Below the pieces are notes generated by a model, which searched no databases, was not told where the DNA came from, and saw nothing but the letters and a program-made list of their open reading frames with translations. DNA of 64,000 nucleotides from Paenibacillus sp. FSL H8-0548. Its GTDB lineage: Bacteria; Bacillota; Bacilli; Paenibacillales; Paenibacillaceae. Shown piece after piece: positions 36,479-44,461 of the stretch (positions within the stretch are counted from its first letter, which is position 1; each line of letters starts with the position of its first letter). A program made the translations under genes and the position numbers. Where the stretch lies: assembly GCF_038630985.1 (NCBI RefSeq), contig NZ_CP152049.1, forward strand, positions 2,995,501 to 3,059,500. The letters run 5' to 3'.

Positions 36479-37456
36479 TTGATAAAAGTTCATGGAATAA
36501 GCAAGGCTTATCAAGTAGCTAAGCGCTCAGCAGGCATAAAGCAAGCAGCCAAGGCGCTATTTAAGAGGGAATACAAGATGGTAGAAGCGCTTAACGATAT
36601 TTCGTTCTCGATTGCCCCAGGCGAGATCGTTGGTTATATCGGTCCTAATGGCGCAGGCAAATCAACTACGATCAAGGTTATGAGCGGCATTCTCGTTCCA
36701 GACAGCGGCATATGTACAGTGATGGGCTTCACCCCCTGGAAGGATCGCGTGGAGTATGTTAAAAATATCGGTGTTGTTTTTGGTCAGCGCTCACAGCTAT
36801 GGTGGGATGTGCCGGTTATCGATTCCTTTGAATTGCTAAGAGATATATACAAGGTGCCAGAGCAGGAGTATAGAAGCACGCTCGCACTGCTAACGGAAAC
36901 GCTGGAGCTGCAGGAAATTATTCAAATGCCGGTCAGACAGCTTAGTCTGGGGCAGCGGATGCGCTGCGAGATCGCAGCTTCGCTGCTGCACAGTCCAAGC
37001 GTTTTATTTTTGGACGAGCCTACGATTGGTTTGGATGCGGTATCCAAGATTGCTGTACGCCGATTTATACGGACCATTAATGAAGAGAAGGGTGTTACGA
37101 TTATTTTGACCACGCATGACATGAATGACATTGAGGCGCTCGCGAATCGGATCATTCTAATCGGAAAAGGAAAGCTCCTGTATGATGGGAGCTTGAACGG
37201 GATCCGCAGCCAGTTCGGTACGCGAAAAACGATGACCGTTGAATATAGACACCATCCTGAGCCTTTGCAAATAAAGGGTGTGATCGTTGAATCATGGTCG
37301 CCTGAGCGGGCGGTTCTGACCATCGATACGGCGGAGGTCGTCATCTCGGATGTACTGATTCGCCTTTCTGAGCAGGTAGAAATTGTTGATATTACGATAG
37401 ATACGCTGCCCATTGAAGATATGATTGTAGAGCTTTATAAGGAGCACCAAATATAA
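36479..37456 (+). CDS. ABC transporter ATP-binding protein (COG4586 type)
   Basis: A 325-residue ATPase starting with TTG after GGAGG. Walker A GPNGAGKST, Q-loop VFGQRSQLWWDVP, signature LSLGQRMRCEIAAS, Walker B VLFLDEPTIGLD and switch His in TTHDM are intact. The two-permease arrangement behind it matches an uncharacterised exporter family often called ABC-2 with DUF990. The substrate is unknown. The stop overlaps the first permease (TAATG). Confidence 0.92.
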   Translation: MIKVHGISKAYQVAKRSAGIKQAAKALFKREYKMVEALNDISFSIAPGEIVGYIGPNGAGKSTTIKVMSGILVPDSGICTVMGFTPWKDRVEYVKNIGVVFGQRSQLWWDVPVIDSFELLRDIYKVPEQEYRSTLALLTETLELQEIIQMPVRQLSLGQRMRCEIAASLLHSPSVLFLDEPTIGLDAVSKIAVRRFIRTINEEKGVTIILTTHDMNDIEALANRIILIGKGKLLYDGSLNGIRSQFGTRKTMTVEYRHHPEPLQIKGVIVESWSPERAVLTIDTAEVVISDVLIRLSEQVEIVDITIDTLPIEDMIVELYKEHQI

Positions 37457-38259
37457 TGAGAGCATATATATCGGTGTTTAAGCTGCGCCTTGTCAATGGC
37501 TTGCAGTACCGAACAGCTGCACTTGCGGGAATAGCCACCCAGTTTTTTTGGGGTTTTATCATTATTATGGTATTCGAAGCCTTCTATAGCGGAGCCGCAG
37601 CACCGCCTCCAATTTCGCTTAAGCAGCTCATTACTTATGTATGGCTGCAGCAGGCGCTTCTCGCATTTGTAATGCTGTGGTTCCGCGATAATGAGCTGTT
37701 TCAGCTCATAACGACCGGAAATATTGCTTATGAGCTGTGCAGGCCAAGCGGGATTTATGGCTTATGGTATGCGAAGCTGCTTGCACAGCGCCTTGCAAGT
37801 GCACTTCTACGGAGCATGCCTATTCTAGCTGTCGCTTTCTGTCTGCCTGAGCCATACCGAATGCCGCTTCCTTCAGACCTAATTTCCTTTTTGTTATTTA
37901 TAGTCGCGCTGCTGCTTGGGCTTCTTATGGTAGTTTCACTCTCGATGCTCATGTACATATCCGTCTTTGTTACATTGTCGCCTGCGGGCTCGCTGCTGAT
38001 GTTCGGTGTTTTCGGAGAATTTTTGGCGGGCATGGTCATCCCTGTACCGCTCATGCCGCAATGGCTGCAAAACATTGTGTACATTCTCCCTTTCCGCTGG
38101 TCCGCCGACTTCCCTTTCCGAGTGTATTCTGGTCATATTCCGAAGGAAGAAGCGCTAATCGGCATTGGCATTCAGCTTATTTGGCTGCTCGTTTTAGTAG
38201 GAGTAGGGAGAATAGCAATGGCAAGCGCATTACGTAAAATCGTGGTACAAGGGGGGTGA
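37456..38259 (+). CDS. ABC-2 type transporter permease, first subunit
   Basis: A 267-residue protein with six hydrophobic segments. It overlaps the ATPase gene and the next permease, so the trio is one translational unit. ETYVWLQQ-like LITYVWLQQALLAF and NIAYELCRPSGIYGLWY resemble the COG4587/COG3694 permeases that pair with COG4586 ATPases. No solute-binding protein is nearby, which fits export. Confidence 0.88.
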   Translation: MRAYISVFKLRLVNGLQYRTAALAGIATQFFWGFIIIMVFEAFYSGAAAPPPISLKQLITYVWLQQALLAFVMLWFRDNELFQLITTGNIAYELCRPSGIYGLWYAKLLAQRLASALLRSMPILAVAFCLPEPYRMPLPSDLISFLLFIVALLLGLLMVVSLSMLMYISVFVTLSPAGSLLMFGVFGEFLAGMVIPVPLMPQWLQNIVYILPFRWSADFPFRVYSGHIPKEEALIGIGIQLIWLLVLVGVGRIAMASALRKIVVQGG

Positions 38260-38264
38260 GCGGA

Positions 38265-39047
38265 ATGTGGCTGTACGGAAAATATATAGCGATTTTGTTT
38301 AAGTCGCAAATGCAGTATCGCACTTCATTCATTCTGCTTGCTGTCGGTCAATTTCTTATTCCGTTTTCTGTTTTTGCAGGGCTGTATTTTATGTTTGATC
38401 GTTTTGGTCAAATCAAAGGATGGGATTTTCAAGAGGTCGCACTTTGCTTCTCCATTATTCATATGGCATTTGCACTTAGTGAATGCTTTGCACGAGGCTT
38501 CGATGGATTCTCAAGCCTAGTCGCAAACGGAGATTTTGACAGAGTATTAGTGCGTCCCCAGAGCACAGTTCTACAAGTGCTAGGGTCGAAATTTGAGTTT
38601 AGCCGCGTCGGGCGGCTGCTGCAAAGCATCATTGTTCTCGTTTGGGCGATTAGTCAGCTTTCTGTGGAGTGGTCCATTCTAAAGCTGCTCGTCCTGTTAT
38701 TTATGATCATAAGCGGCGTGTTTATATTTACCGGTATATTCATGCTGGCTGCTGCGATGTGTTTTTGGACGATACAAGGTTTGGAGATCGCGAATATATT
38801 TACCGATGGCGGAAAGGAAATGGCGCAGTATCCGCTCGATATTTATAAGAAATGGGTGACACGCTTCTTTACATTCATTATTCCGTTTGGCTGCGTGAAT
38901 TATTTGCCATTGCTCTACTTATTGGACAAAACGTCGGGTAATGATTTGCCTTATATGCTAGCGCCTCTAGCGGGTATTGTGTTTATCATACCGTGTCTGC
39001 TAGTATGGCGATTTGGTGTTCGTCATTATCGGTCAACAGGCTCCTAG
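38265..39047 (+). CDS. ABC-2 type transporter permease, second subunit
   Basis: The ATG at 38265 is chosen because AGGGGGG lies eight bases upstream; a GTG at 38256 also exists. The 260-residue protein has six hydrophobic segments and the conserved GDFDRVLVRPQST and WVTRFFTFIIPFGCVNYLP stretches of this permease family. It completes the exporter. Confidence 0.88.
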   Translation: MWLYGKYIAILFKSQMQYRTSFILLAVGQFLIPFSVFAGLYFMFDRFGQIKGWDFQEVALCFSIIHMAFALSECFARGFDGFSSLVANGDFDRVLVRPQSTVLQVLGSKFEFSRVGRLLQSIIVLVWAISQLSVEWSILKLLVLLFMIISGVFIFTGIFMLAAAMCFWTIQGLEIANIFTDGGKEMAQYPLDIYKKWVTRFFTFIIPFGCVNYLPLLYLLDKTSGNDLPYMLAPLAGIVFIIPCLLVWRFGVRHYRSTGS

Positions 39048-39152
39048 ATGATGACGATTTGGTTACAACAGCAGGTTATAGCAACAAGATATGGTATACT
39101 ATTCGTTAATCTACTATCGTAATTTGGAATAATAGCCAAGGGGGGTAACGCT

Positions 39153-40058
39153 TTGAAATCAATCGTGATTCAGGAGCTTGCAGAGCGATTTTCACTAGAG
39201 GTGCTAGCTGGAGCGGATAAGCTTGATCGGAAAATTTTGAAGGCAAGGGCTTATCGCCCTGGGTTGGAGTTTGTTGGTTACTTTGATTTTTTCCCACAGG
39301 AGCATGTACAAATTTTGGGCAAGAAGGAAATCAATTATCTGCACAGCTTAAGTGAGGATGAGCGAAATCATCATATAGGCAATATCGTTAAATATCATCC
39401 CCCTTGCTTCGTCGTGACCGCAGGTCAAGAAGGACTGAAATACTTAACGAAATATTGTGATCAAGAGGGCATCCCTTTGCTGCGTACAAAGGTAGCCACG
39501 GCACAGTTTTTGGGGATGCTTGATGCTTATTTGCTTAATACGCTGGCTCCAGAAATCTCGATTCACGGCATTTGCCTGAACGTATCGGGCATTGGCATTT
39601 TGCTGCGCGGCAAGTCAGGGATTGGGAAGAGCGAGACGGCCCACACGTTGATTAGAAAAGGCTCTAGACTCGTTGCGGATGATATCGTCGTGTTAAAGAA
39701 GCTTAGCTCGCAAACGCTGCTTGGCACTCACAACGGGAAAACGAAGGAGTTTCTTGCGCTTCGCAGTATCGGTCTCATAAATGTCGTTAGGTTATATGGC
39801 CGGCAGGCGTTTCAGGATGAAACTCGAATTGTGCTTGACATTGAGCTGACGAAATGGCGGGATAATGAGCTTAATAATGATTTGGAGCTGGAGTCTAAAT
39901 TCACAGAATACATGGGAGTTCAAATCCCGCATATCGAAATTCAGCTGCAGCCAGGCAGAGATGTGGCAGGCTTAATCGAAGCTGCGGCAAACAACTGGTA
40001 TTTGAAGCAGCAGGGCTATAGTGCAGTTGAAGAGTTTATGAAACGGTTGGAATTTTAG
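39153..40058 (+). CDS. HPr kinase/phosphorylase-like protein (divergent paralogue)
   Basis: A 301-residue protein that follows the HprK layout: an N-terminal domain with RPGLEFVGYFDFFPQEHVQ, His138 in ISIHGIC, P-loop GKSGIGKSE from Gly153, and RLVADD. The usual LEIRGLGIINV signature instead reads FLALRSIGLINV, so the conserved catalytic Glu becomes Ala202 and the Gly a Ser. PGRD near the end keeps the Arg. HprK phosphorylates HPr on Ser46 for catabolite control; loss of the Glu makes that activity uncertain. It is monocistronic and lacks the lgt/ppaX neighbours usual for hprK, so a second, true hprK elsewhere is likely. Confidence 0.85.
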   Translation: MKSIVIQELAERFSLEVLAGADKLDRKILKARAYRPGLEFVGYFDFFPQEHVQILGKKEINYLHSLSEDERNHHIGNIVKYHPPCFVVTAGQEGLKYLTKYCDQEGIPLLRTKVATAQFLGMLDAYLLNTLAPEISIHGICLNVSGIGILLRGKSGIGKSETAHTLIRKGSRLVADDIVVLKKLSSQTLLGTHNGKTKEFLALRSIGLINVVRLYGRQAFQDETRIVLDIELTKWRDNELNNDLELESKFTEYMGVQIPHIEIQLQPGRDVAGLIEAAANNWYLKQQGYSAVEEFMKRLEF

Positions 40059-40176
40059 CAGGCACTTTGATTAAAAAGTAAACGACTATCCATTTGCTAT
40101 TAAATCATGATACACTATTGGCAGAGAAAGCTCATCCTAGCGCACAAGTCCGGACAGATTCGAAGGAGGAAATCGC

Positions 40177-40626
40177 GTGGAAAACTGCTCAATCGTAACA
40201 AAACCTGCGATACATTTGGCGGGGATCAACTACTGCGGTCCATATTCATCATTTCCAGATGAGGCTATTCGGCTGCAAGCTGAGTTTCTTACTCGCAAGC
40301 ATGAGTTGAATGACGCAGCCAAATCTACGGTATTGTACAGCCCGTATTTTGGAAATGAAGTGTTTGCTACCTATTGGGCTTGTTATGAGGTGCAGCACAT
40401 GGAGGAGTTGCCTCCAGGAATGGTGCAGTTCACAATTCCAGAGCATCGTTACGCGATGGTAGCATCCTCAACTAAAAGAATTGGCGAAGGGTACGAGCAG
40501 CTTCATGCTTGGATTAGCGAGATGCAGTTAGAGAAGCAGGAGAACGCTGTGTCGCTCGAATTATTTTATATTGAACAGCATTTGGAGGAAGAGCCGGTAG
40601 AATTGCTTATTCCGCTCAAAGGATAA
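40177..40626 (+). CDS. GyrI-like effector-binding domain protein
   Basis: A 149-residue protein starting with GTG after AAGGAGG. The sequence VTKPAIHLAGINYCGPY, a middle NEVFATYWACYEV and MVQFTIPEHRYAMVASS suggest the two-repeat GyrI/AraC effector-binding fold, here without a DNA-binding domain. Such stand-alone proteins bind small hydrophobic ligands. A strong terminator follows, so it is probably a single-gene unit. Confidence 0.78.
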   Translation: MENCSIVTKPAIHLAGINYCGPYSSFPDEAIRLQAEFLTRKHELNDAAKSTVLYSPYFGNEVFATYWACYEVQHMEELPPGMVQFTIPEHRYAMVASSTKRIGEGYEQLHAWISEMQLEKQENAVSLELFYIEQHLEEEPVELLIPLKG

Positions 40627-40638
40627 TTTATATGATAT

Positions 40639-40714
40639 GCTTGCGCGCAGCCAAATCGAAGGTAAGAATGGATGACATTCCCTTCGATTTGGTTTGCGAG
40701 GGCAAGCTTTTTTT
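40639..40714 (+). terminator. Long terminator after the GyrI-like gene
   Basis: GCTTGC...AGCCAAATCGAAGG pairs with CCTTCGATTTGGTTTGC...GCAAGC, an extended stem, followed by seven T. Confidence 0.88.
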
Positions 40715-40751
40715 GTTTGGCCACAGCAGCCGATGAGGCGAGGACGCTTAA

Positions 40752-41234
40752 ATGAAAGCAAGGGGAAAGGGCGTTTCAAGCTTGAAGCATAGAGGAATCG
40801 TCATGTTATTGACTCTAGGAATGATGGCAGGCGTAATTAGCGGAACAGTGTTAGGTTTCGCTATGAAGCTGTTGGAGCAGATGACAGGCTCAGCGGTATA
40901 CGTACTGCTACTAAATATTGATTTTGTAAAGTGGGTTCCGGATGGTCTGAATGAGCAGCTGGAGTTTGCGCTGCATCTGATCGTTTCTATCCCACTTGCT
41001 ATCATCTATTTAGCGCTCCTGTCCATTTGGCGTTCTCCAGTTGTACTTAGTTTTGGGATGAGTATTGCTGCCGCATGCTGTACTTGGATTCCGCTTACGC
41101 AGTTGTCCGTGCGGACCCCGGACATGAGTGATTTGACGGCGCTTTTCTGGTGGCTGATGGGTCATTTCCTGTACGGCGCTGTACTGGCTTGCTTTGGCGT
41201 TTTTTGGTTAAGGAGAGGAGGAGAAGAAGGTTGA
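40752..41234 (+). CDS. Conserved membrane protein, function unknown
   Basis: A 160-residue protein with a basic head and four hydrophobic segments (about 15-40, 70-95, 100-120 and 130-152). It may be a distant YqhR-type protein but I cannot confirm that. AGGA lies eight bases before the ATG. The stop overlaps the PhzF start by four bases, so the two are co-translated. Confidence 0.72.
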   Translation: MKARGKGVSSLKHRGIVMLLTLGMMAGVISGTVLGFAMKLLEQMTGSAVYVLLLNIDFVKWVPDGLNEQLEFALHLIVSIPLAIIYLALLSIWRSPVVLSFGMSIAAACCTWIPLTQLSVRTPDMSDLTALFWWLMGHFLYGAVLACFGVFWLRRGGEEG

Positions 41235-42022
41235 GTTTTCCGCTTTATATTGTTGATGCTTTTTCAATGGAACGATTCAAGGGAAATCCTGCTGCGATAT
41301 GTTTTCTTGACGAGCCGCAGTCGGAGGGCTGGATGCAGCAGGTAGCTGCAGAAATGAATTTATCAGAGACAGCATTTGTAGTGCCGGGGACGGACTGCTG
41401 CCATTTAAGATGGTTTACGCCGGTTTCAGAGGTTGACTTGTGTGGACATGCGACGCTTGCCACTGCTCATATGATGTGGGAATCAGGCAGATTGCCAAAG
41501 GATGAGACTGCGCGATTCATGACCAGAAGCGGACCCTTGTCGGCTGTTCTCCTCGGAGATTGGATCGAAATGGATTTTCCAGCAGAGCCGCCGGAAGCTG
41601 TGCTTGCGCCAGAGGAGCTTATTCAGGGGCTTGGGCTCATTCCGAGATTCGTTGGACGCAACCGGATGGATTATTTCGTTGAGGTGGACAGCGAGGAGAC
41701 GGTGCGGACGCTTCGTCCGGATTTTGGGCTCCTTGCAAGAGTGGAGGCTCGCGGTGTCATTGTAACAAGCCGCTCTACGGGCACCACTTATGATTTTGTG
41801 TCGCGGGCATTTTATCCTGCTACTGGTGTTAATGAGGACCCTGTAACCGGTTCAGCGCATTGCGCGCTTGCGCCCTATTGGGCAAGGCGGCTGCGCAGGA
41901 ATGAGTTGGTCGGTTATCAGGCATCGGAACGCGGCGGTATCGTAAAGGTGCGGCCGGCGGGTGATCGTGTTTATTTGTCTGGACAAGCTGTGACGATATT
42001 AAAGGGACAATTGGAGGGTTAA
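41231..42022 (+). CDS. PhzF family isomerase/epimerase-like protein
   Basis: The likely start is the TTG at 41231, seven bases after GGAGGAG and overlapping the upstream stop, giving 263 residues. It has the family opening YIVDAFSMERFKGNPAAICFL, the catalytic Glu in MNLSETAFV, DLCGHATLATAH and NEDPVTGSAHCALAPYW. PhzF proteins are diaminopimelate-epimerase-fold isomerases; most members have unknown substrates. It sits between a membrane protein and a DUF2164 gene. Confidence 0.93.
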   Translation: MSFPLYIVDAFSMERFKGNPAAICFLDEPQSEGWMQQVAAEMNLSETAFVVPGTDCCHLRWFTPVSEVDLCGHATLATAHMMWESGRLPKDETARFMTRSGPLSAVLLGDWIEMDFPAEPPEAVLAPEELIQGLGLIPRFVGRNRMDYFVEVDSEETVRTLRPDFGLLARVEARGVIVTSRSTGTTYDFVSRAFYPATGVNEDPVTGSAHCALAPYWARRLRRNELVGYQASERGGIVKVRPAGDRVYLSGQAVTILKGQLEG

Positions 42023-42026
42023 AGCT

Positions 42027-42281
42027 ATGCTTATATTGAAGCTTCCGAAGGAACAAAAGGAAGAGCTAACCACGAAGGTGCAGCAGTTTTTTGAGGAGGA
42101 GCGTTCGGAGACGATCGGCTCGATTGCAGCAGAGCAGCTGCTTGATTTTATGCTGAAGGAGATCGGCCCGCATGTATACAATCATGCAATCCATGATGCG
42201 CGCAAGGTTGTTCTGGAGCGGATGCAATCGCTGGAGGACGAGCTATACTCGCTGGAGAAGCCTGTTTCTGCTAAACGGTGA
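42027..42281 (+). CDS. DUF2164 family protein
   Basis: An 84-residue helical protein five bases after the PhzF gene. VQQFFEEERSETIGSIAAEQLLDFMLKEIGPHVYNHAIHDAR is the DUF2164 core (shown here in two joined blocks from residues 18 to about 60). The function of the family is unknown. It ends with a charged segment that could be a short coiled coil. Confidence 0.88.
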   Translation: MLILKLPKEQKEELTTKVQQFFEEERSETIGSIAAEQLLDFMLKEIGPHVYNHAIHDARKVVLERMQSLEDELYSLEKPVSAKR

Positions 42282-42316
42282 AGCAAGAGCTAGGCGATGC
42301 GAAAGGGGATGGCCGA

Positions 42317-42403
42317 ATGGAGCAATTGCTCGTCTATTCTAATAAAACCAGATTCAAGAACACCATTCGTTTATTAAGATATATGAATTACATACAAAGT
42401 TAG
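42317..42403 (+). CDS. Small basic peptide (28 aa)
   Basis: A 28-codon frame (beginning MEQLLVYSNKTRF, ending YMNYIQS) with AAGGGGAT six bases before the ATG. It ends directly at a terminator and lies 35 bases after DUF2164, so it is probably transcribed. I do not recognise it. Confidence 0.4.
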   Translation: MEQLLVYSNKTRFKNTIRLLRYMNYIQS

Positions 42404-42431
42404 GCAGGCGCTAGTTGGCCTGCTATTTTTA
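42402..42431 (+). terminator. Terminator after the DUF2164/small peptide unit
   Basis: GCAGGC pairs with GCCTGC around an eight-base loop, followed by TATTTTTATT. Confidence 0.75.
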
Positions 42432-42539
42432 TTGGGATATCAGGCAGGATAGCGCTGTAGTTGGTTAGTTGAAGAGCCAGTTAGAGAAGCGATTGGTGGA
42501 TCAGTTCTAGAATAGTCGTAAATTCACTCCGAGCACGAA

Positions 42540-42894
42540 CATCTGCTTCATCTTCAGAAAATAGGCTCTCCACCGCTCTGCAGACGATCCACCTGACACA
42601 GTAGATTGACCTTCGCATGCAGACGATTCACCTGACACAGTAGATTGACCTTCGCTCGTAGAATATCTACCTTACACAGTAGACTCCGCTCCCCAGCAGG
42701 CTATCCTGCACATATGCACTAACTTCGCGCTTTTCAGCCTTAGCGAGCAGCCTATCCTGCAGATATGCATTAGAATAGACTGATTTAGGCTTAAGACACA
42801 CTTATAAGGCTCTCTATAGTGCGGGAGTGCAACATAGTTACGTTGGAGCTCGAAGAAACAGTTGCTACCTTGCTAAAGTGCAGGATAGCAGCGG
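42540..42894 (+). repeat. Dispersed composite repeat, family B copy 1
   Basis: The left part has tandem units of 39 bases: 42580-42618 and 42619-42657 are almost identical (GCAGACGATYCACCTGACAC then AGTAGATTGACCTTCGC), with degenerate units on both sides. The right part (42694-42894) aligns over its whole length with 54295-54494: shared blocks include CTATCCTGCACAT, CACTAACTTCGCGCTTTTCA and GGCTCTCTATAGTGC. A hairpin CTACCTTGC/GCAGGATAG ends it. Confidence 0.82.
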
Positions 42895-42925
42895 AGTACT
42901 GTTAGCTGTAACAAAGAAAATAGAA

Positions 42926-43132
42926 ATGAATGGGGTCATATTGTTTATTGACCTTAATGCTCCGATTAGTTTAAGAGAATCTGTTATTGACTTAATTCTG
43001 CTATTGAGAGGTCAGTTGAAAAATATTGTTGAGCATTATGGTGACTTACGAGGTGTGACAAATCGATTACATACTTGGAATCAGTTATGGAACAGGTCAA
43101 GTAACAAAAAATCCCCTGTTCAGCCTGCGTAA
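42926..43132 (+). CDS. Doubtful hypothetical protein (68 aa)
   Basis: The open frame reaches back into the family B repeat; its only local start is the ATG at 42926 with a poor ribosome site (GAAAATAG). The product contains LRESVIDLILLLRGQLKNI followed by VEHYGDLRG. There is a faint look of Spo0E-like phosphatases but the SxxxD motif is absent. It may be a remnant or chance. Confidence 0.25.
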   Translation: MNGVILFIDLNAPISLRESVIDLILLLRGQLKNIVEHYGDLRGVTNRLHTWNQLWNRSSNKKSPVQPA

Positions 43133-43165
43133 CGAACGCTAGGAAGAATAGAGGACTTTTATAAG

Positions 43166-44338
43166 CTAGCCCTTTGCCTTTTTTGACGAGGTAATTGGCT
43201 TGCTTGCACTTACTTTGTTTTTTCCTGTTGTTTTTGAAATGTACATTGCTTCATCTGCAAGCTTTATCATTTCTTGAATGTCCTTGCTCTCCTTGGAGGT
43301 GCAATAGCCAACGCTAATCGTAACCATTGATTCTTGCTCAACTCTGCGGCGAATGGATTCGGCAACAACTTCTGGCTTCACCAGCTCCGTACTAATACAG
43401 CTGAGCAGCTCTTCTCCGCCATAACGGCCGGCAGAGCCAATGCCGCTGGATTCCTCTTTTATAATTTCAGCTACCTGCTTAAGTACGCCATCGGCCCTAT
43501 GATGACCATAAGTATCGTTCAATTTCTTGAAGTTATCAATATCACAGAAGATAATGGCCATCGATTTGCTCGATTGGAGCAGCTGCTCGGCCTTGGAAGA
43601 AAAATGACGACGATTATATAGTCCAGTTAAGCCATCTATAATCGATGATTGGTAGGTATGCATAAGACGCTCGATGACCCATTCAAAGAGCAATAAAAAT
43701 AAGAGTGCGTAATACACAATCGGCAGCAGTTGACTAACGGACACGAGCCACATTAGCGAATCGTGAAAGACATAGGCATTAGCAAGTCTTGCGACCTCAC
43801 ATGCAAAGAAAACAACGAGGCTTGCATAATATTTTGAGCTCATATTTGCGCTTCTCGTATCGAGCATGATCATAAAAATAACAATTAAGCCATAAAAGTC
43901 GAGCGCAGGAAACGTGAAGGCTTGCGGAGCAATCTCTGTCTCTATCGTGAAGGGAGTGATCGCAAATTGTATGCCTGCAATAACAAATGTCATCATACTC
44001 ATAATAATAAAGGGGATGACTTTAAGCTGTGCGGAACGATGAGTATATAATTTCATGAAAACAAAGTTTATAATAATAAAAGAAATGATCTGTAAAATGG
44101 TGAAAGCTAAATAAAGCCATGGGGAGAATGAATGCCCTGGATAGGCTAGTACGACAAGCAAGCCTTGTTTGGCAATAATGAGCGGTATCGTCGTAATGAG
44201 CAAGCGGTAAATTTGTTTATTGCGGTAGCTGACATAAAGCCGTACCGACATAAAGAGCATTAAGACGAGAATGACGATAGCTGCCGATGAAGAAAGAAGC
44301 TGAGCGGTCGGGCCTGAAAGCCATTGTGTAATAGACAT
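43166..44338 (-). CDS. Membrane-bound GGDEF diguanylate cyclase
   Basis: A 390-residue protein. About seven hydrophobic segments fill residues 15-225. The GGDEF domain follows: IIDGLTGLYNRRHF, FCDIDNFKKLNDTYGH and the active-site RYGGEELL, so the GGEEL loop is intact and c-di-GMP synthesis is expected. The domain ends with DEAMYISKTTGKNKV. The ribosome site is weak (GGTGGT). It is divergent from the glycosyltransferase gene, an arrangement that may link c-di-GMP to surface polysaccharide, but that is inference. Confidence 0.92.
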   Translation of the reverse strand: MSITQWLSGPTAQLLSSSAAIVILVLMLFMSVRLYVSYRNKQIYRLLITTIPLIIAKQGLLVVLAYPGHSFSPWLYLAFTILQIISFIIINFVFMKLYTHRSAQLKVIPFIIMSMMTFVIAGIQFAITPFTIETEIAPQAFTFPALDFYGLIVIFMIMLDTRSANMSSKYYASLVVFFACEVARLANAYVFHDSLMWLVSVSQLLPIVYYALLFLLLFEWVIERLMHTYQSSIIDGLTGLYNRRHFSSKAEQLLQSSKSMAIIFCDIDNFKKLNDTYGHHRADGVLKQVAEIIKEESSGIGSAGRYGGEELLSCISTELVKPEVVAESIRRRVEQESMVTISVGYCTSKESKDIQEMIKLADEAMYISKTTGKNKVSASKPITSSKKAKG

Positions 44339-44461
44339 TAGATTACCACCGTTAGTTTGTATTGGGTATGTTCGCTTTACAGAAACATACGTTCTAATAT
44401 ATCATGTTTTACGATGAACGAACAGTCAAGCCGTATGTTTTATGTTGAAAGGATGGGACAG

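Noticed and set aside
42580..42692. CRISPR array
   Set aside because: The 39-base units are directly adjacent with no unique spacers, only about three units exist, and no cas genes are near; it is a tandem repeat within repeat B.
42926..43132. Spo0E-like phosphatase
   Set aside because: The helical look is suggestive but the SxxxD signature is absent and the start is weak; kept only as a doubtful frame.
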